A DNA stretch of 64,000 nucleotides from CAYUAI01 sp964442745 (GCA_964442745.1 CAYUAI010000014.1:3322-67321); one strand, 5' to 3'; counted from the stretch's first letter, positions 18,905 through 28,385 are shown. Numbers and translations are program-made. Notes: generated by a model not told the origin, from the letters alone.

Positions 18905-18989
18905 TTTTTCGCTGCTCGTTAAATTGCCATTTTTTGTATATTGATTTTATATCGACGCCAAGCAGATTAACTTGTGGAACCGATCCTGC

Positions 18990-19280
18990 CTAAGCGGCAC
19001 ATGAGTCGCTGCTGCCGATGAAATGTTCAGCCTGCGGCGATTGATCCTGGCAAATCAGTTGCTGAGTTAAACCTAATGCCATCGGTAGATCTTTTATGAC
19101 GTGCTCATAATAGATTGATTTGCCACCAGATGGCGGTGGTATGCATCTCCTGATCGGGTAAATCAATTTTACCAAAACCAATATTTTCATGAAATGCCGA
19201 AAAAATGCGCTAGCACTCAATGGCGCTAAAGAATCCCAGTCTAATTTCGCTTTTACAGGAAAATCAACTCGCTTACTCAT
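18990..19280 (-). pseudogene. Small uncharacterised frame, possibly twice frameshifted
   Basis: A 96-codon open frame starting MSKRVDFPVKAKLDWDSL, which looks like normal protein up to about residue 25. The middle third in this frame is odd (poor, proline-rich), while another frame over the same DNA reads sensibly (AFHENIGFGKIDLPDQEM then TTAIWWQINLL). The first frame resumes sensibly at YYEHVIKDLPMALG. This pattern fits two compensating frameshifts, either real decay or sequencing error. It lies 6 bp downstream of the exported protein gene at 19287 and upstream of nothing on its strand except the receiver-ATPase gene. I recognise no family. Confidence 0.35.
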
Positions 19281-19286
19281 AAAATC

Positions 19287-20108
19287 TCACTGATTTCGCT
19301 GGATGAGAAGCTCCACAGGCAATTGGGCGGCGGCAGCAATCGCTTTATATACTACCTCATAATACTTTTTACCCACATCAGAACGCGCAAATGTCAAATA
19401 CTGATTCAACAAAGCATCAGTTACCGTATTATAGGTAAAATACATACTTTCCATGGTTTGCCGCGTTAACACTTCTTGCAAACTTGCCTTATATTTTAAA
19501 TACGGATCTTGCTTGTAAACGCCATCTAGCAATGGTTTATCGATTAATTGATGACTCATATCAATCAGCCGCATCATTTGATACAATATCTCAGTGGCAA
19601 TATCATCAATATGCATGGCTTTTTGCAACTGCTGTATGACATGCTTTCTTGAATCGGTTAATGGTGTCTGTATGACTTGAGCATTAAATGCTTTTATTTC
19701 CTTTTCTGCATTCGGTAAAGCCGCATCTTTTTCGACTTTTAATAGCGCACGCCCCATCGATGACTCTAGCCAAGCTAACACCGCCTCGCTATCTTCCAAC
19801 GTTAACTGGTTAGCCACCATTTGCCGAGCTTTCGCTACCATTTCTTGTTTATCAACCACCTCATTAATTATACTGTTTATTTTGTCAGATTTATTCACAG
19901 GAAAAGACTGTTGTTCACCCTGCCATAATTGATTTAAGTAAACGGGTATCTTTTCTACTCGGCTTTTCACACCATCGGCAACAAAAATAACTTCGATAAT
20001 AGGCGCCGGCACCTTGGGCGCGGCTTCCCCACTAACCACATTTAATAAAAATAAACAACCCATCACTGGTATTAATTTACAAACATATATTCGTTTATTT
20101 TGCTTCAT
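19287..20108 (-). CDS. Exported protein of unknown function, DUF2059-like
   Basis: A 273-residue protein with a signal peptide (MKQNK start, hydrophobic core, cleavage near SGEAA) and a mostly helical mature part. Two segments, VLAWLESSMGRALLKVE and QYLTFARSDVGKKYYEVV, resemble the repeated FY-S-GQK-like helix of DUF2059 proteins, so the protein may hold two such units. It is probably periplasmic. The gene is divergent from the small-protein/matrixin cassette that begins at 20385, with a 276-bp AT-rich space between them in which no clear promoter boxes were identified. Confidence 0.7.
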   Translation of the reverse strand: MKQNKRIYVCKLIPVMGCLFLLNVVSGEAAPKVPAPIIEVIFVADGVKSRVEKIPVYLNQLWQGEQQSFPVNKSDKINSIINEVVDKQEMVAKARQMVANQLTLEDSEAVLAWLESSMGRALLKVEKDAALPNAEKEIKAFNAQVIQTPLTDSRKHVIQQLQKAMHIDDIATEILYQMMRLIDMSHQLIDKPLLDGVYKQDPYLKYKASLQEVLTRQTMESMYFTYNTVTDALLNQYLTFARSDVGKKYYEVVYKAIAAAAQLPVELLIQRNQ

Positions 20109-20384
20109 GTTTAATCGTTACACCTAATACTAGTCATTATCCGCTTGGCATTGATTATAACTCAACTTGACTGTCGTCGTCATTGCTGTCGGGAGCAAAC
20201 GACAGCACAAGGTAAAAATCGAGATCAAAGATTGTGGGCTATAGATTACAAAAAAAAAATAAATTATTTTTCTCGTTAAGTATCGTTATCTTAATTGCCA
20301 TAATTAACAAAATTTATTTAATTGGTATTGATCTTGCTGATTGCCCTAACGTGTTTTTTAAATTATTGTTGAAGAGTTGTTAGT

Positions 20385-21014
20385 ATGAAATACTTAAAAT
20401 CAAGTTGGTTTTTTCTTGTTGTCATTTTTTTTTCTAGCACGGCTAACTCAGCCACCGTGCTTCCGCTGAATCTCGACGAACTCACTCAATCTGCCCAAGA
20501 TGTATTTGTTGGAACCTGCCTCGATAATAAAACGGTCATCGATTCCGCCACCCAAATGATGGTGACGTACACAACGTTCCAGGTCGACGAATCACTGAAA
20601 GGTGATTTAAGTGGTACCTATACCATCAAGCAAGTTTCAGCCAAAGCCACCAGCGACGATATGCTCACCGTGTTCCCTAGCGTGCCAGAATTCATCATCG
20701 ATCAACAATATGTGGTTTTTTTACCCGCGCCCTCCGAGCTCGGCTTTGCCAGCCCTGTCGGGCTCAAACAAGGTGCATTTGACATCATTAAAGACAAGCA
20801 ACAGGCCATGGTCTCTAACGGCAGAAGCTTCACTGAAATGTTACCGAACAACACCACTGCCACCACAACGACAGGACAAGTCACCGTCACGCCAGTGCAA
20901 CGCTCAAAACAATCCAGTCAATCATTTAGCCCCCGTGAAAAACAGACGAATCAGCAACACATGCCTTTATCTGAGTTCCTCGATATTATCAAGCAAATGG
21001 AAGCAAAACCATGA
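20385..21014 (+). CDS. Small exported protein, partner of matrixin (cassette 1)
   Basis: A 209-residue protein with a signal peptide (cleavage near TANSA). The mature part starts TVLPLNLDELTQSAQDVFVG then TCLDNKTVID, with a beta-rich core containing VTYTTFQVDESLKGDL, and it ends in a helical MPLSEFLDIIKQME tail. The pattern 'exported protein, single Cys, FVGTC, F-V--LKG' is reminiscent of NTR/TIMP-like OB folds, but this is only inference. The stop overlaps the start of the downstream metalloprotease by four bases (ATGA), so the two are translationally coupled. The same pair recurs at 34454-38148. A role in folding, inhibiting or escorting the protease is plausible. Confidence 0.8.
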   Translation: MKYLKSSWFFLVVIFFSSTANSATVLPLNLDELTQSAQDVFVGTCLDNKTVIDSATQMMVTYTTFQVDESLKGDLSGTYTIKQVSAKATSDDMLTVFPSVPEFIIDQQYVVFLPAPSELGFASPVGLKQGAFDIIKDKQQAMVSNGRSFTEMLPNNTTATTTTGQVTVTPVQRSKQSSQSFSPREKQTNQQHMPLSEFLDIIKQMEAKP

Positions 21015-24000
21015 ATAAGCCATTGACGATTTGTCGATTGATATTAATCGCCATACTGCTGACCAATATCGCACAAGCCGGCGGCCCCATCGGTGTCACT
21101 AATAATAAAGCCATCAAATACCCAAGTGGGGGTAAAAACATCATTTTAAACTATGATAAAGGCAACTTAGGCAGCCGCAGTAACAATACCGCAGACAGCA
21201 TTGTGAACCAATCAATCAGTTTATGGAACAATGTGAGCACCTCAACCGTCAATCTTGGCCAAGGTAACGATCTTCCGATGGATATCACCCGCGCTAACTT
21301 TAACAATTATCTCGGCAAATATAGCGATGGTATCAATCCGGTAGTATTTGACTCCGATGGAACAATCATTAACGCCTTATTTGGTTCAGGGGCTAGCCGT
21401 TCCATTTTAGGTATTGCAGGCTCAGCCTATCGTGTCAGCACCGGTACTTATCTTGAAGGACAAGTCATCATCAATGGCTCCAAGTCAATCTCAAGCAACC
21501 GACTGACGGTTATTTTAGCTCACGAAATTGGTCATCTCATTGGTATGGACCATAGTCAATTAGACAGCACCCAAGGCTTAAACAGCTCAAACTATGTGTT
21601 GATGTACCCTACCGCCTATCGCACCAATGTTTCCTTGCACCCAGATGACATCACCGCCATTACTGAATTATACCCAGCCTCCAATGTAAACAACCAATTT
21701 GGTCAGTTATCCGGTAATTTTGTCAAGCCCTCCGGCGGTGCCATCCTGGGTGCTAACCTATGGGTCAAAGAAACCACCACCGGCAAGGTGTACAGTAAAG
21801 TCTCCGATTATTTGAAGCAAAACACCGGTTACTTTAAATTGCTATTACCACCAGGTAAGTACATTTTACACGCTGAGTCGATTCAGTCTAGTTTTCGTAG
21901 TGGATCGAGTGTCGGCCCTTATGCAAGCAACACCGGTTCAATCTCCTTTAAATCACCCCACCCAATCACCCCAGTGGCCTTCAAAGGAACCGGAAATACC
22001 AGTCGTATGGTTTTTTCAATCAACGCTGGCTGTCGTGTTGATGTGGAATTTCAACTTAATGGCGGTGGGTTTATTAACAGCAATGATTGCTCCAATAATA
22101 CGATGAGTAGTATAACGAATGCAGCACCAGCGATTACTAAACTCAGCGCCACCCCCACCTCCATGACAGAAAATGAAACCAGTAATTTATCCGTCTCGGC
22201 CTCTGATACCGATAATGGACCTGCCACACTAAGCTATCATTGGTCAATCAAACCAGGTGAAGGCCGCCTGAGTTCTAACTCAGCGAACAATCCGGTATAT
22301 ACTGCGCCCAGCGTCACGACTAACCAAACAATAAGCATTACTGTTGAAGTATCAGATGGCGATAAAACAACATCTAAATCCATCAACGTCAAGGTCACCA
22401 ACACCATTCAAAATCCCGACACATTATTATCCGAAAATTTCAATGATGGCAACTTTAACAATTGGCGCACCGTAGATCATGGCAATATCTCTGGACCCTC
22501 CAAATGGCAAATCAGCAATGGCGTATTACAACAAAACAGTAATATCTATCTATCTGGAGCACCACAATATTTAGGCACCTACTTAATCTATGAGAATGGC
22601 CAAAGCTGGACGAACTATCAACTCAATGCCACCTTGAAGTCAAATGATAATGATTTCATCGGCATCATGTTCCGAGTTCAAGACGACAATAATTATTATC
22701 GCTTCGCCTGGGACAATCAACGAAAAATCCGCCGCCTGACCCGCCATCAAGGCGGAACGGTAACGGTACTGGCTCAGGATAATACGCCTTATGTCATCGG
22801 GCGCGCTTATGACTTATCTATTGAAGCGATTGGCAACAGCATTGAAATTTTCATTGATAATCAATCGATTTTCACTGTCACCGACAACAGCTTTCAGTCA
22901 GGTTCCATCGCCATGTATAGCTGGGCCAACCAAGGTGGCTCGTTCGACAATATCGAAGTAACTCGCACCGCAAACAATAAACCTTCGGCCGACAATCAAA
23001 CAGAAAGCGATACACCCAACAATTTGCTGACTGAAAATTTCACGGATAGTCACTTTAATGGTTGGACGATCTTCGATGAAGGCAATATCTCGGCACCCTC
23101 TAAGTGGTCAGTTACAAATGGTGCCCTCCACCAAAACAGCAATATTTATCGCGCTAACGCACCCACGTACAATGGTACATTTTTGCGCTATAACAACGGT
23201 CAAAACTGGACTGACTACCAAGTCGAATACGACATGAAGTCAACAGACAATGACTTTATGGGAGTGATGTTTCGTATCCAGGATAATAATAATTATTATC
23301 GATTTTCTTGGGATAAACAGCGAAACACCCGCCATCTCACTAAACACAGCAATGGGGTAACAAGTATTCTTGCAAAAGACAATACCCCCTATGTTTCAGG
23401 AAGAACCTATCGTATCGCCGTAAAAATGTCAGGTAATAACATCACCGTACTCATTGATGGTCAAGCGGTATTGACGGCTACTGACAGCCGCTTTAGTCGC
23501 GGCACCATCGCCATGTACACCTGGGGCAACCAAGCTGGATCTTTTGACAATATTAGCGTTTCCAAAATTCAACAAAGCAACACCTCAACCAAAAATTCAC
23601 AGCCCGAGAAAAATCTGCTGTTATCCGACAATTTTAACGATGGAGACTTAGCCGGTTGGTCAATTAATGATGAAGGAAAATTATACGGCCCGTCAGAATG
23701 GTCGGTAACAAATGGCCTCGCCTATCAAGCAAGTAATATATACCAAGCCTTATCCCCGTATTACCGAGGCACCTACCTCACTTATGATAATGGTAAAAAC
23801 TGGTTAAATTATCAGCTTAAAGTCTCCATCAAGTCTAACGATAACGATGCGATCGGTGTCATGTTTCGAATCCAAGACAAAGACAATTATTATCGCTTTT
23901 CCTGGGATCAACAACGGAAATTTCGCCGATTGACAAAACATGAAAACGGGGCTGTCACGCTACTCGCCGAAGACAAAGTCACTTATGCCTCTGACACCAC

Positions 24001-24166
24001 TTACCAATTAAGTATTCAAGTAATGGGGCATTCAATGCAAATTTTTATTAATGGAAAATCGATCCTTAGCGCACAAGATAATAGCTTTAGCTCCGGTACC
24101 ATTGCTTTATATAATTGGGCAAATCGAGGGGGGTCTTTTGATAATGTGGAAGTGAGGGAAAAATAA
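21011..24166 (+). CDS. Matrixin-like zinc metalloprotease with PKD and three LamG-like domains (cassette 1)
   Basis: A 1051-residue exported protein. After a signal peptide (to about residue 24) comes a metzincin catalytic domain with HEIGHLIGMDH at 171-181 (zinc-binding HExxHxxGxxH) and a likely Met-turn in YVLMYP (Met198). A beta-sandwich follows (about 225-365), then an Ig/PKD-like domain (about 374-465; YHWSIKPGEG). Three concanavalin/LamG-like domains of about 185 residues follow (from about 474, 674 and 868), each with the phrase FNDG/FTDS, W---D-G, FRVQD-NNYYRFAWD and ending GSFDN-EV. Such C-terminal lectin-like domains usually bind glycans. It is translationally coupled to the small exported protein upstream and followed by a strong hairpin. 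The substrate is unknown. Confidence 0.88.
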   Translation: MNKPLTICRLILIAILLTNIAQAGGPIGVTNNKAIKYPSGGKNIILNYDKGNLGSRSNNTADSIVNQSISLWNNVSTSTVNLGQGNDLPMDITRANFNNYLGKYSDGINPVVFDSDGTIINALFGSGASRSILGIAGSAYRVSTGTYLEGQVIINGSKSISSNRLTVILAHEIGHLIGMDHSQLDSTQGLNSSNYVLMYPTAYRTNVSLHPDDITAITELYPASNVNNQFGQLSGNFVKPSGGAILGANLWVKETTTGKVYSKVSDYLKQNTGYFKLLLPPGKYILHAESIQSSFRSGSSVGPYASNTGSISFKSPHPITPVAFKGTGNTSRMVFSINAGCRVDVEFQLNGGGFINSNDCSNNTMSSITNAAPAITKLSATPTSMTENETSNLSVSASDTDNGPATLSYHWSIKPGEGRLSSNSANNPVYTAPSVTTNQTISITVEVSDGDKTTSKSINVKVTNTIQNPDTLLSENFNDGNFNNWRTVDHGNISGPSKWQISNGVLQQNSNIYLSGAPQYLGTYLIYENGQSWTNYQLNATLKSNDNDFIGIMFRVQDDNNYYRFAWDNQRKIRRLTRHQGGTVTVLAQDNTPYVIGRAYDLSIEAIGNSIEIFIDNQSIFTVTDNSFQSGSIAMYSWANQGGSFDNIEVTRTANNKPSADNQTESDTPNNLLTENFTDSHFNGWTIFDEGNISAPSKWSVTNGALHQNSNIYRANAPTYNGTFLRYNNGQNWTDYQVEYDMKSTDNDFMGVMFRIQDNNNYYRFSWDKQRNTRHLTKHSNGVTSILAKDNTPYVSGRTYRIAVKMSGNNITVLIDGQAVLTATDSRFSRGTIAMYTWGNQAGSFDNISVSKIQQSNTSTKNSQPEKNLLLSDNFNDGDLAGWSINDEGKLYGPSEWSVTNGLAYQASNIYQALSPYYRGTYLTYDNGKNWLNYQLKVSIKSNDNDAIGVMFRIQDKDNYYRFSWDQQRKFRRLTKHENGAVTLLAEDKVTYASDTTYQLSIQVMGHSMQIFINGKSILSAQDNSFSSGTIALYNWANRGGSFDNVEVREK

Positions 24167-24186
24167 CTACTCATTCAACAATGACG

Positions 24187-24216
24187 TGCCTCAATGATAA
24201 TATCGTCATTGAGGCA
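24187..24216. terminator. Hairpin between convergent genes
   Basis: TGCCTCAATGA and its exact complement flank an eight-base loop, between the matrixin gene stop (24166) and the end of the convergent acidic-protein gene (24242). The position fits a shared terminator. There is no long U-tract on either side. Confidence 0.55.
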
Positions 24217-24241
24217 GCGCTTTAGGAATCAGATAAACAAA

Positions 24242-24580
24242 TTATTCTTCAAAAGCTTGCGAGGAAACTTCGATCCCTTCCTCGATAGTGTCGTCATCGG
24301 CTTCGCCAACGAGCTCTCCGACCCCCTCCTCAAAAATATCTTCATCGGCTTCTTCAGCAATCTCCTCGATCCCTTCCTCAAATGTGGCGTTATTATCTTC
24401 CATGTCTTGTTGTAACTGCTCATGACAATCCGCCACATACTGCTGTAATTCCTGCGGATCTTCAATACCTGCTTCATGTGCTTCATTTTGGCAAAAATTC
24501 GACCCTGCCCCAGCGATAGCGAAAATGGGCACGGAAGCAAAAATCGATGCCAAGACCGCTATCAAAAATTGTTTGCGCAT
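24242..24580 (-). CDS. Small, very acidic exported protein
   Basis: A 112-residue protein. A signal peptide (MRKQFLIAVLASIFASVPIF, cleavage near AIAGA) is followed by a short Cys-containing segment (FCQNEAHEAG and YVADCHEQ; two cysteines that could pair) and then about 50 residues dominated by Glu and Asp. The acidic part is built of degenerate 16-residue repeats: FEEGIEEIAEEADEDI, FEEGVGELVGEADDDT, IEEGIEVS. AGGAG precedes the ATG. The acidic repeats could bind cations or basic partners; this is inference. I recognise no family. Confidence 0.7.
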   Translation of the reverse strand: MRKQFLIAVLASIFASVPIFAIAGAGSNFCQNEAHEAGIEDPQELQQYVADCHEQLQQDMEDNNATFEEGIEEIAEEADEDIFEEGVGELVGEADDDTIEEGIEVSSQAFEE

Positions 24581-24834
24581 AAGTTTGTTCTCCTAATAAA
24601 ATAACTGCATTGAGATGCGCCGATCTCGTCGTTTCTAAATACCGTACCAAGCCCAGCAAGCCTAATATAACTGGCAACGCTTTTGCTTGTAAAGTAAAAA
24701 AATCTAATCGATACCATCTTCAAATTTACTTGGGCCGACGCCGGCCAACCTTGCGTTTTAAAATCACAAAGAAAATTGATTCCACCAGGGCTTTTCTGAA
24801 TTCCGCCGGTTGAGGTGAATGGGTGAATCCCAAC

Positions 24835-25488
24835 CTACCTCAACTGCAATTCCCGAGCGCTATAGTTTGCTAAATCCATCAACACTTGACTCAATGCCGC
24901 ATTGATTGCCACCACGCCTCCATAGGGGCTATTGCTTGTGGCTGGACTTTGTGCAGATACCTCATAGACACCGATAATACGTCGTCCCACTAAATCAATG
25001 AACTGAGCACGCAATGTCACCACCCCCACGCTTTGCGCATTGATATACTGGTGCTTGATATCGATTAACTCTACATCTAAGGCAATGTCTGCTACACGGG
25101 TATTACTACCGCTGACCACTTCATCAAAAGCCTGGCTTTGCTCCAGCGCCTTGACGATAAAAGGCGCTAACATCGCCGCCGGTGGCGATGCCCATTCATT
25201 ATTGATATAATAATTCAACTCATAAGCCGCTTCGCTATAGGCCATACGTGTCGCTCGATAGGGCGCAGCAGCACGTGGCTTGGTAACCGCGACCACCGCC
25301 TGACTTTTACGATCGGCGGGTTGAATCGATAGCACCGGCTCAAAATGATAAGTCTGCAGGGCCGTCTGCTGTGATTTAGTGTTCTGCTTAACAGCCTCAA
25401 CAGCGGCACAACCTGAAATCAAAATCAGCCATAGCAAAAGCAGACTGATAGGCCATCCATTGTATTTTGATTTATTTCTAATCATCAT
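24835..25488 (-). CDS. Mla-type ABC transporter auxiliary lipoprotein (PqiC/YmbA-like)
   Basis: About 217 residues. Lipoprotein signal peptide with lipobox LISGC. The mature part has features of the ABC-type transport auxiliary lipoprotein family (PqiC/YmbA-like): a repeated alpha/beta layout, AYELNYYINNEWASPPAAML near the middle, then a segment ALEQSQAFDEVV and a beta-rich end on export to the outer membrane. The start is placed at 25488, one base after the upstream gene's stop, so it is the last gene of the mlaEFD-like operon. In such systems it is thought to work with the MCE protein in moving lipids across the periplasm. Confidence 0.8.
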   Translation of the reverse strand: MMIRNKSKYNGWPISLLLLWLILISGCAAVEAVKQNTKSQQTALQTYHFEPVLSIQPADRKSQAVVAVTKPRAAAPYRATRMAYSEAAYELNYYINNEWASPPAAMLAPFIVKALEQSQAFDEVVSGSNTRVADIALDVELIDIKHQYINAQSVGVVTLRAQFIDLVGRRIIGVYEVSAQSPATSNSPYGGVVAINAALSQVLMDLANYSARELQLR

Positions 25489-25489
25489 G

Positions 25490-26434
25490 TTATTCACCAG
25501 GACCTGCACGATTACTCCCTCGCCCAAAAATTAACATATTCGGATCACGCTCCACATCGTGAGCAACACGACTTAAGGTGGCGGTGAGTTGTCGCATTTC
25601 TTCCATCAATTGATTCAATTGCGATAAGGAGTCTGCCGTTGAATAAAGTAATTCCTTTTGCGCGGTAATAACCACTTCGTCCAAGCGCGCGGCGGTCTGA
25701 TTAATCGCGGCAACCGCTTGTTGTACCCCATCCATACTACCCGCCACTCCGTGGACTAATCGAGGTAACTCTTGGCTCATCTGTGCTGTGTTTTGTAGTA
25801 TTTCTGTTAAGTTGTCAATGTTTTCCCCAAACACATCAAGCCGCTCAGACACGACCCGAGATAAATGCTCAACATTCGTTAAGGTATTGGCAATCGCCCG
25901 TTGATTATCATCATTCAACAAAACATCGACCCGATCTGCAACGCCGGCTAGATATTCTACCCCTTGCGTCAATTGCGTAAATAAATGAGTAATCATACTA
26001 TCAAAACGTACCAATGCCGAGGGAGCTGTTTGAATTTCTGGAATCGCTTGCTCGTTCGTTGCCTGCAACAAGGGTGAGGCTTGGGTGCCACCGGTTAACT
26101 CAATATAAATAAGTCCGGTAATGCCTTGTAAGGATAACACCGCTACCGAATCGTGCTTGATCGGCGCCCCTTGTTTAATGGCTAAGTCCAATTGCACACG
26201 TTCTGAGTTGTTGGGATCTAAAGCAATATGAGTCACTTTTCCTACATCGACTCCCCGATATTTAACGGCGGCGTTTTCATTTAAGCCGGAGACAGATTCA
26301 TAAACATACGCGACATAAGTGGCGTAGTCTTCTTGTTCATAATCGTAACTCAACCAAACCACCAAGGCCACCAGCAGTACCATAAAAAATGTCACAAACA
26401 GTCCGACCAAAGTATAGTTGACTTTGATTTCCAT
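25490..26434 (-). CDS. MCE-domain substrate-binding protein, MlaD/PqiB-like
   Basis: A 314-residue inner-membrane-anchored protein: one N-terminal transmembrane helix (about 8-29), then an MCE domain (about 38-115) with the characteristic AAVKYRGVDVGKVTHI, and a long helical C-terminal part (about 150-300) with heptad-like spacing. MCE proteins form hexameric rings that carry phospholipids between membranes. The longer helical tail differs from E. coli MlaD (about 183 residues) and is more like the single-MCE proteins encoded in four-gene operons with an auxiliary lipoprotein. Its ATG overlaps the stop of the ATPase gene by one base (TAATG). Confidence 0.9.
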   Translation of the reverse strand: MEIKVNYTLVGLFVTFFMVLLVALVVWLSYDYEQEDYATYVAYVYESVSGLNENAAVKYRGVDVGKVTHIALDPNNSERVQLDLAIKQGAPIKHDSVAVLSLQGITGLIYIELTGGTQASPLLQATNEQAIPEIQTAPSALVRFDSMITHLFTQLTQGVEYLAGVADRVDVLLNDDNQRAIANTLTNVEHLSRVVSERLDVFGENIDNLTEILQNTAQMSQELPRLVHGVAGSMDGVQQAVAAINQTAARLDEVVITAQKELLYSTADSLSQLNQLMEEMRQLTATLSRVAHDVERDPNMLIFGRGSNRAGPGE

Positions 26435-27225
26435 TATTTCACCTGTGCCGCCCGGCCTCGCGGACCTTGAAAATATTCGTGAATCAGCGGATGAGGATGT
26501 TGACTTAAGGTTTTTAAGTCAGCCACCGCCAGCAAGCGTTTTTCACCTAAAAATGCCACCCGGTCTGTCAATCGCCATAATGAATCAATGTCATGAGTGA
26601 CAATCACCACGGTTAAACCTAACGCCTTCCGTAATTGTAAAATTAACTCGTCCAAAGCGTGGGCACTAATCGGATCAAGACCAGCACTGGGTTCATCCAA
26701 AAATAAAATATCAGGATCAAGTGCCAATGCCCGAGCCACCGCCACTCGTTTGATCATACCGCCACTGAGATGTTTAGGATATTTATCTGCGACTTGCTCA
26801 GTTAAGCCCACCAATTTTAATTTCATTAAGCCTAATTGTTGAATCAGTTGAGCCGATAGTTGCGTCTGCTCCTTCAGTGGCACGCAAACATTCTGCAATA
26901 CCGTTAAGGAACTAAACAACGCGCCTTGCTGGAACATCACGCCCATATGGCGTCGCAGCTCACTGGCTGAGGCTTCATCAATACCGATCAACTCATGCCG
27001 CCCTATTCGAATAGAACCACCACTGGGCTGCAGTAGCATGGTGAGGGCACGCAACAAGGTTGATTTCCCTGAACCACTGCCCCCCACTAAGCCAATGATC
27101 TCACCTTGACAGATATCCAAATTAATGCCATCGTGGATGGTTTCATGACCAAACCGAGTGACCAAATCTCGAACTTGGATAATGATTCTTCTCTCCAGTA
27201 AGTCGCCTGACTGAGCTGCAATCAA
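26434..27225 (-). CDS. ABC transporter ATP-binding protein, MlaF-like
   Basis: A 263-residue ATPase driving the lipid transporter. Walker A is GGSGSGKST (48-56), the signature motif is LSGGMIKRVAVARAL from residue 153, and Walker B is ILFLDEPSAGLDP from 173. The signature LSGGM and the downstream DP-SAH are typical of the MlaF/MKL branch. It overlaps the permease gene upstream by four bases (ATGA) and the MCE gene downstream by one base, indicating a tightly coupled operon. Confidence 0.93.
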   Translation of the reverse strand: MIAAQSGDLLERRIIIQVRDLVTRFGHETIHDGINLDICQGEIIGLVGGSGSGKSTLLRALTMLLQPSGGSIRIGRHELIGIDEASASELRRHMGVMFQQGALFSSLTVLQNVCVPLKEQTQLSAQLIQQLGLMKLKLVGLTEQVADKYPKHLSGGMIKRVAVARALALDPDILFLDEPSAGLDPISAHALDELILQLRKALGLTVVIVTHDIDSLWRLTDRVAFLGEKRLLAVADLKTLSQHPHPLIHEYFQGPRGRAAQVK

Positions 27226-28385
27226 ATCCCTATCCCACTAAATATAATTGAAAAAATAGCATCAGCAACAATAATCAAGAAAATCGCCTGCACCACGCTC
27301 GTGGTCGTTTGCCGGCCCACACTGTCCGCTCCCCCAGTCACACGTAAGCCTTGAAAGCAACCCACTACCGCGATAATTAACGCAAATACCGGGGCCTTCA
27401 TCATGCCCAACATAAACGAAGTCAAGGTCACTACCTCAGGAATACGAGCAACGAAATCCTTAAAATCAATACCCAACATGGTTTTCGCGATGACCATACC
27501 ACCAAACACGCCCAGCACATCGGCAAATACTGTCAATAATGGCAGAGCTATTAACATAGCCAATACCTTAGGGATGACCAACATCTCCATGGGGACGATG
27601 CCAATGGTTCGCATGGCATCAATTTCCTCGGTCACCTTCATGCTCCCCAACTGTGCCGCAAACGCCGAACCGGAACGACCAGCCACAATCACTGCCGCCA
27701 TCATCGGAGAAAGTTCGCGTAACATGGTGAGACAAACCAGTTCAACAATAAAAATATTGGCGCCATATAATTGCAGCTGAACGCCCGCTTGATAACCGAT
27801 CACAATCCCAAGTAAAAAAGATAATAAACCGATAATAGGCAGCGCATTGATACCTGATTGTTCAACATTCGCAAACAAGGCATTCCAGCGTAACCGGCGT
27901 GGCTGAATAATACATCGGAATAAGATGACGAAGGTCTCACCAAGAAAGGCGAGAAGTTGCAAAGCCTGTTCAATATGTTGCCAGGTTGCCCGCCCCAAAC
28001 GCGATAAGCGTGCCGCTCGGACAACAGGCACAGACACCACTTGCGGCGGCTTCACTAATGCCAGCAAACTCCGATGATTGTCACTGAGCCCGGTTAAGTG
28101 ATAGGGCTGATTGCGCTGCTGCAAATGCTGACAGAGCCGATTAAGCAACCAGGCACCTGCACTATCAAGCGCTTGAATTTGCTGGCAATCAATAACAACA
28201 CAAGCCACATCAAGCGACGTTGTCATACGCTGCTCAATCATGTTTTCAAGGGAGGCGGCACCATAGACTGTCCAATTTCCAGCCAACACTAACCGAGCGC
28301 CATTGGCTATCCATTGAATGTGTGATTGCTCCATATCACGGCGAACCATCAATTGTTTAATTGCGACTCCTAACGAATCCGACAT
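27222..28385 (-). CDS. Lipid ABC transporter permease with N-terminal STAS domain (MlaE/MlaB-type fusion)
   Basis: A 387-residue protein. Residues 1-115 look like a STAS domain (VLAGNWTVYGAASLE, CVVIDCQQIQALDSAGAWLL), the role played by separate MlaB in E. coli. Residues 140-387 form the MlaE permease with several membrane helices and the conserved AELVCLTMLRELSPMMAA-type region (here FIVELVCLTMLRELSPMMA) and VIAGRSGSAFAAQLGSMKV. It is the first gene of the operon permease-ATPase-MCE-lipoprotein. Such systems maintain outer-membrane lipid asymmetry. The fused STAS domain suggests regulation built into the permease. Confidence 0.92.
   Translation of the reverse strand: MSDSLGVAIKQLMVRRDMEQSHIQWIANGARLVLAGNWTVYGAASLENMIEQRMTTSLDVACVVIDCQQIQALDSAGAWLLNRLCQHLQQRNQPYHLTGLSDNHRSLLALVKPPQVVSVPVVRAARLSRLGRATWQHIEQALQLLAFLGETFVILFRCIIQPRRLRWNALFANVEQSGINALPIIGLLSFLLGIVIGYQAGVQLQLYGANIFIVELVCLTMLRELSPMMAAVIVAGRSGSAFAAQLGSMKVTEEIDAMRTIGIVPMEMLVIPKVLAMLIALPLLTVFADVLGVFGGMVIAKTMLGIDFKDFVARIPEVVTLTSFMLGMMKAPVFALIIAVVGCFQGLRVTGGADSVGRQTTTSVVQAIFLIIVADAIFSIIFSGIGI

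Noticed and set aside
24610..24813. 67-codon frame between the acidic protein and the mla-like operon
   Set aside because: Composition unlike protein, no start signals and no motif.
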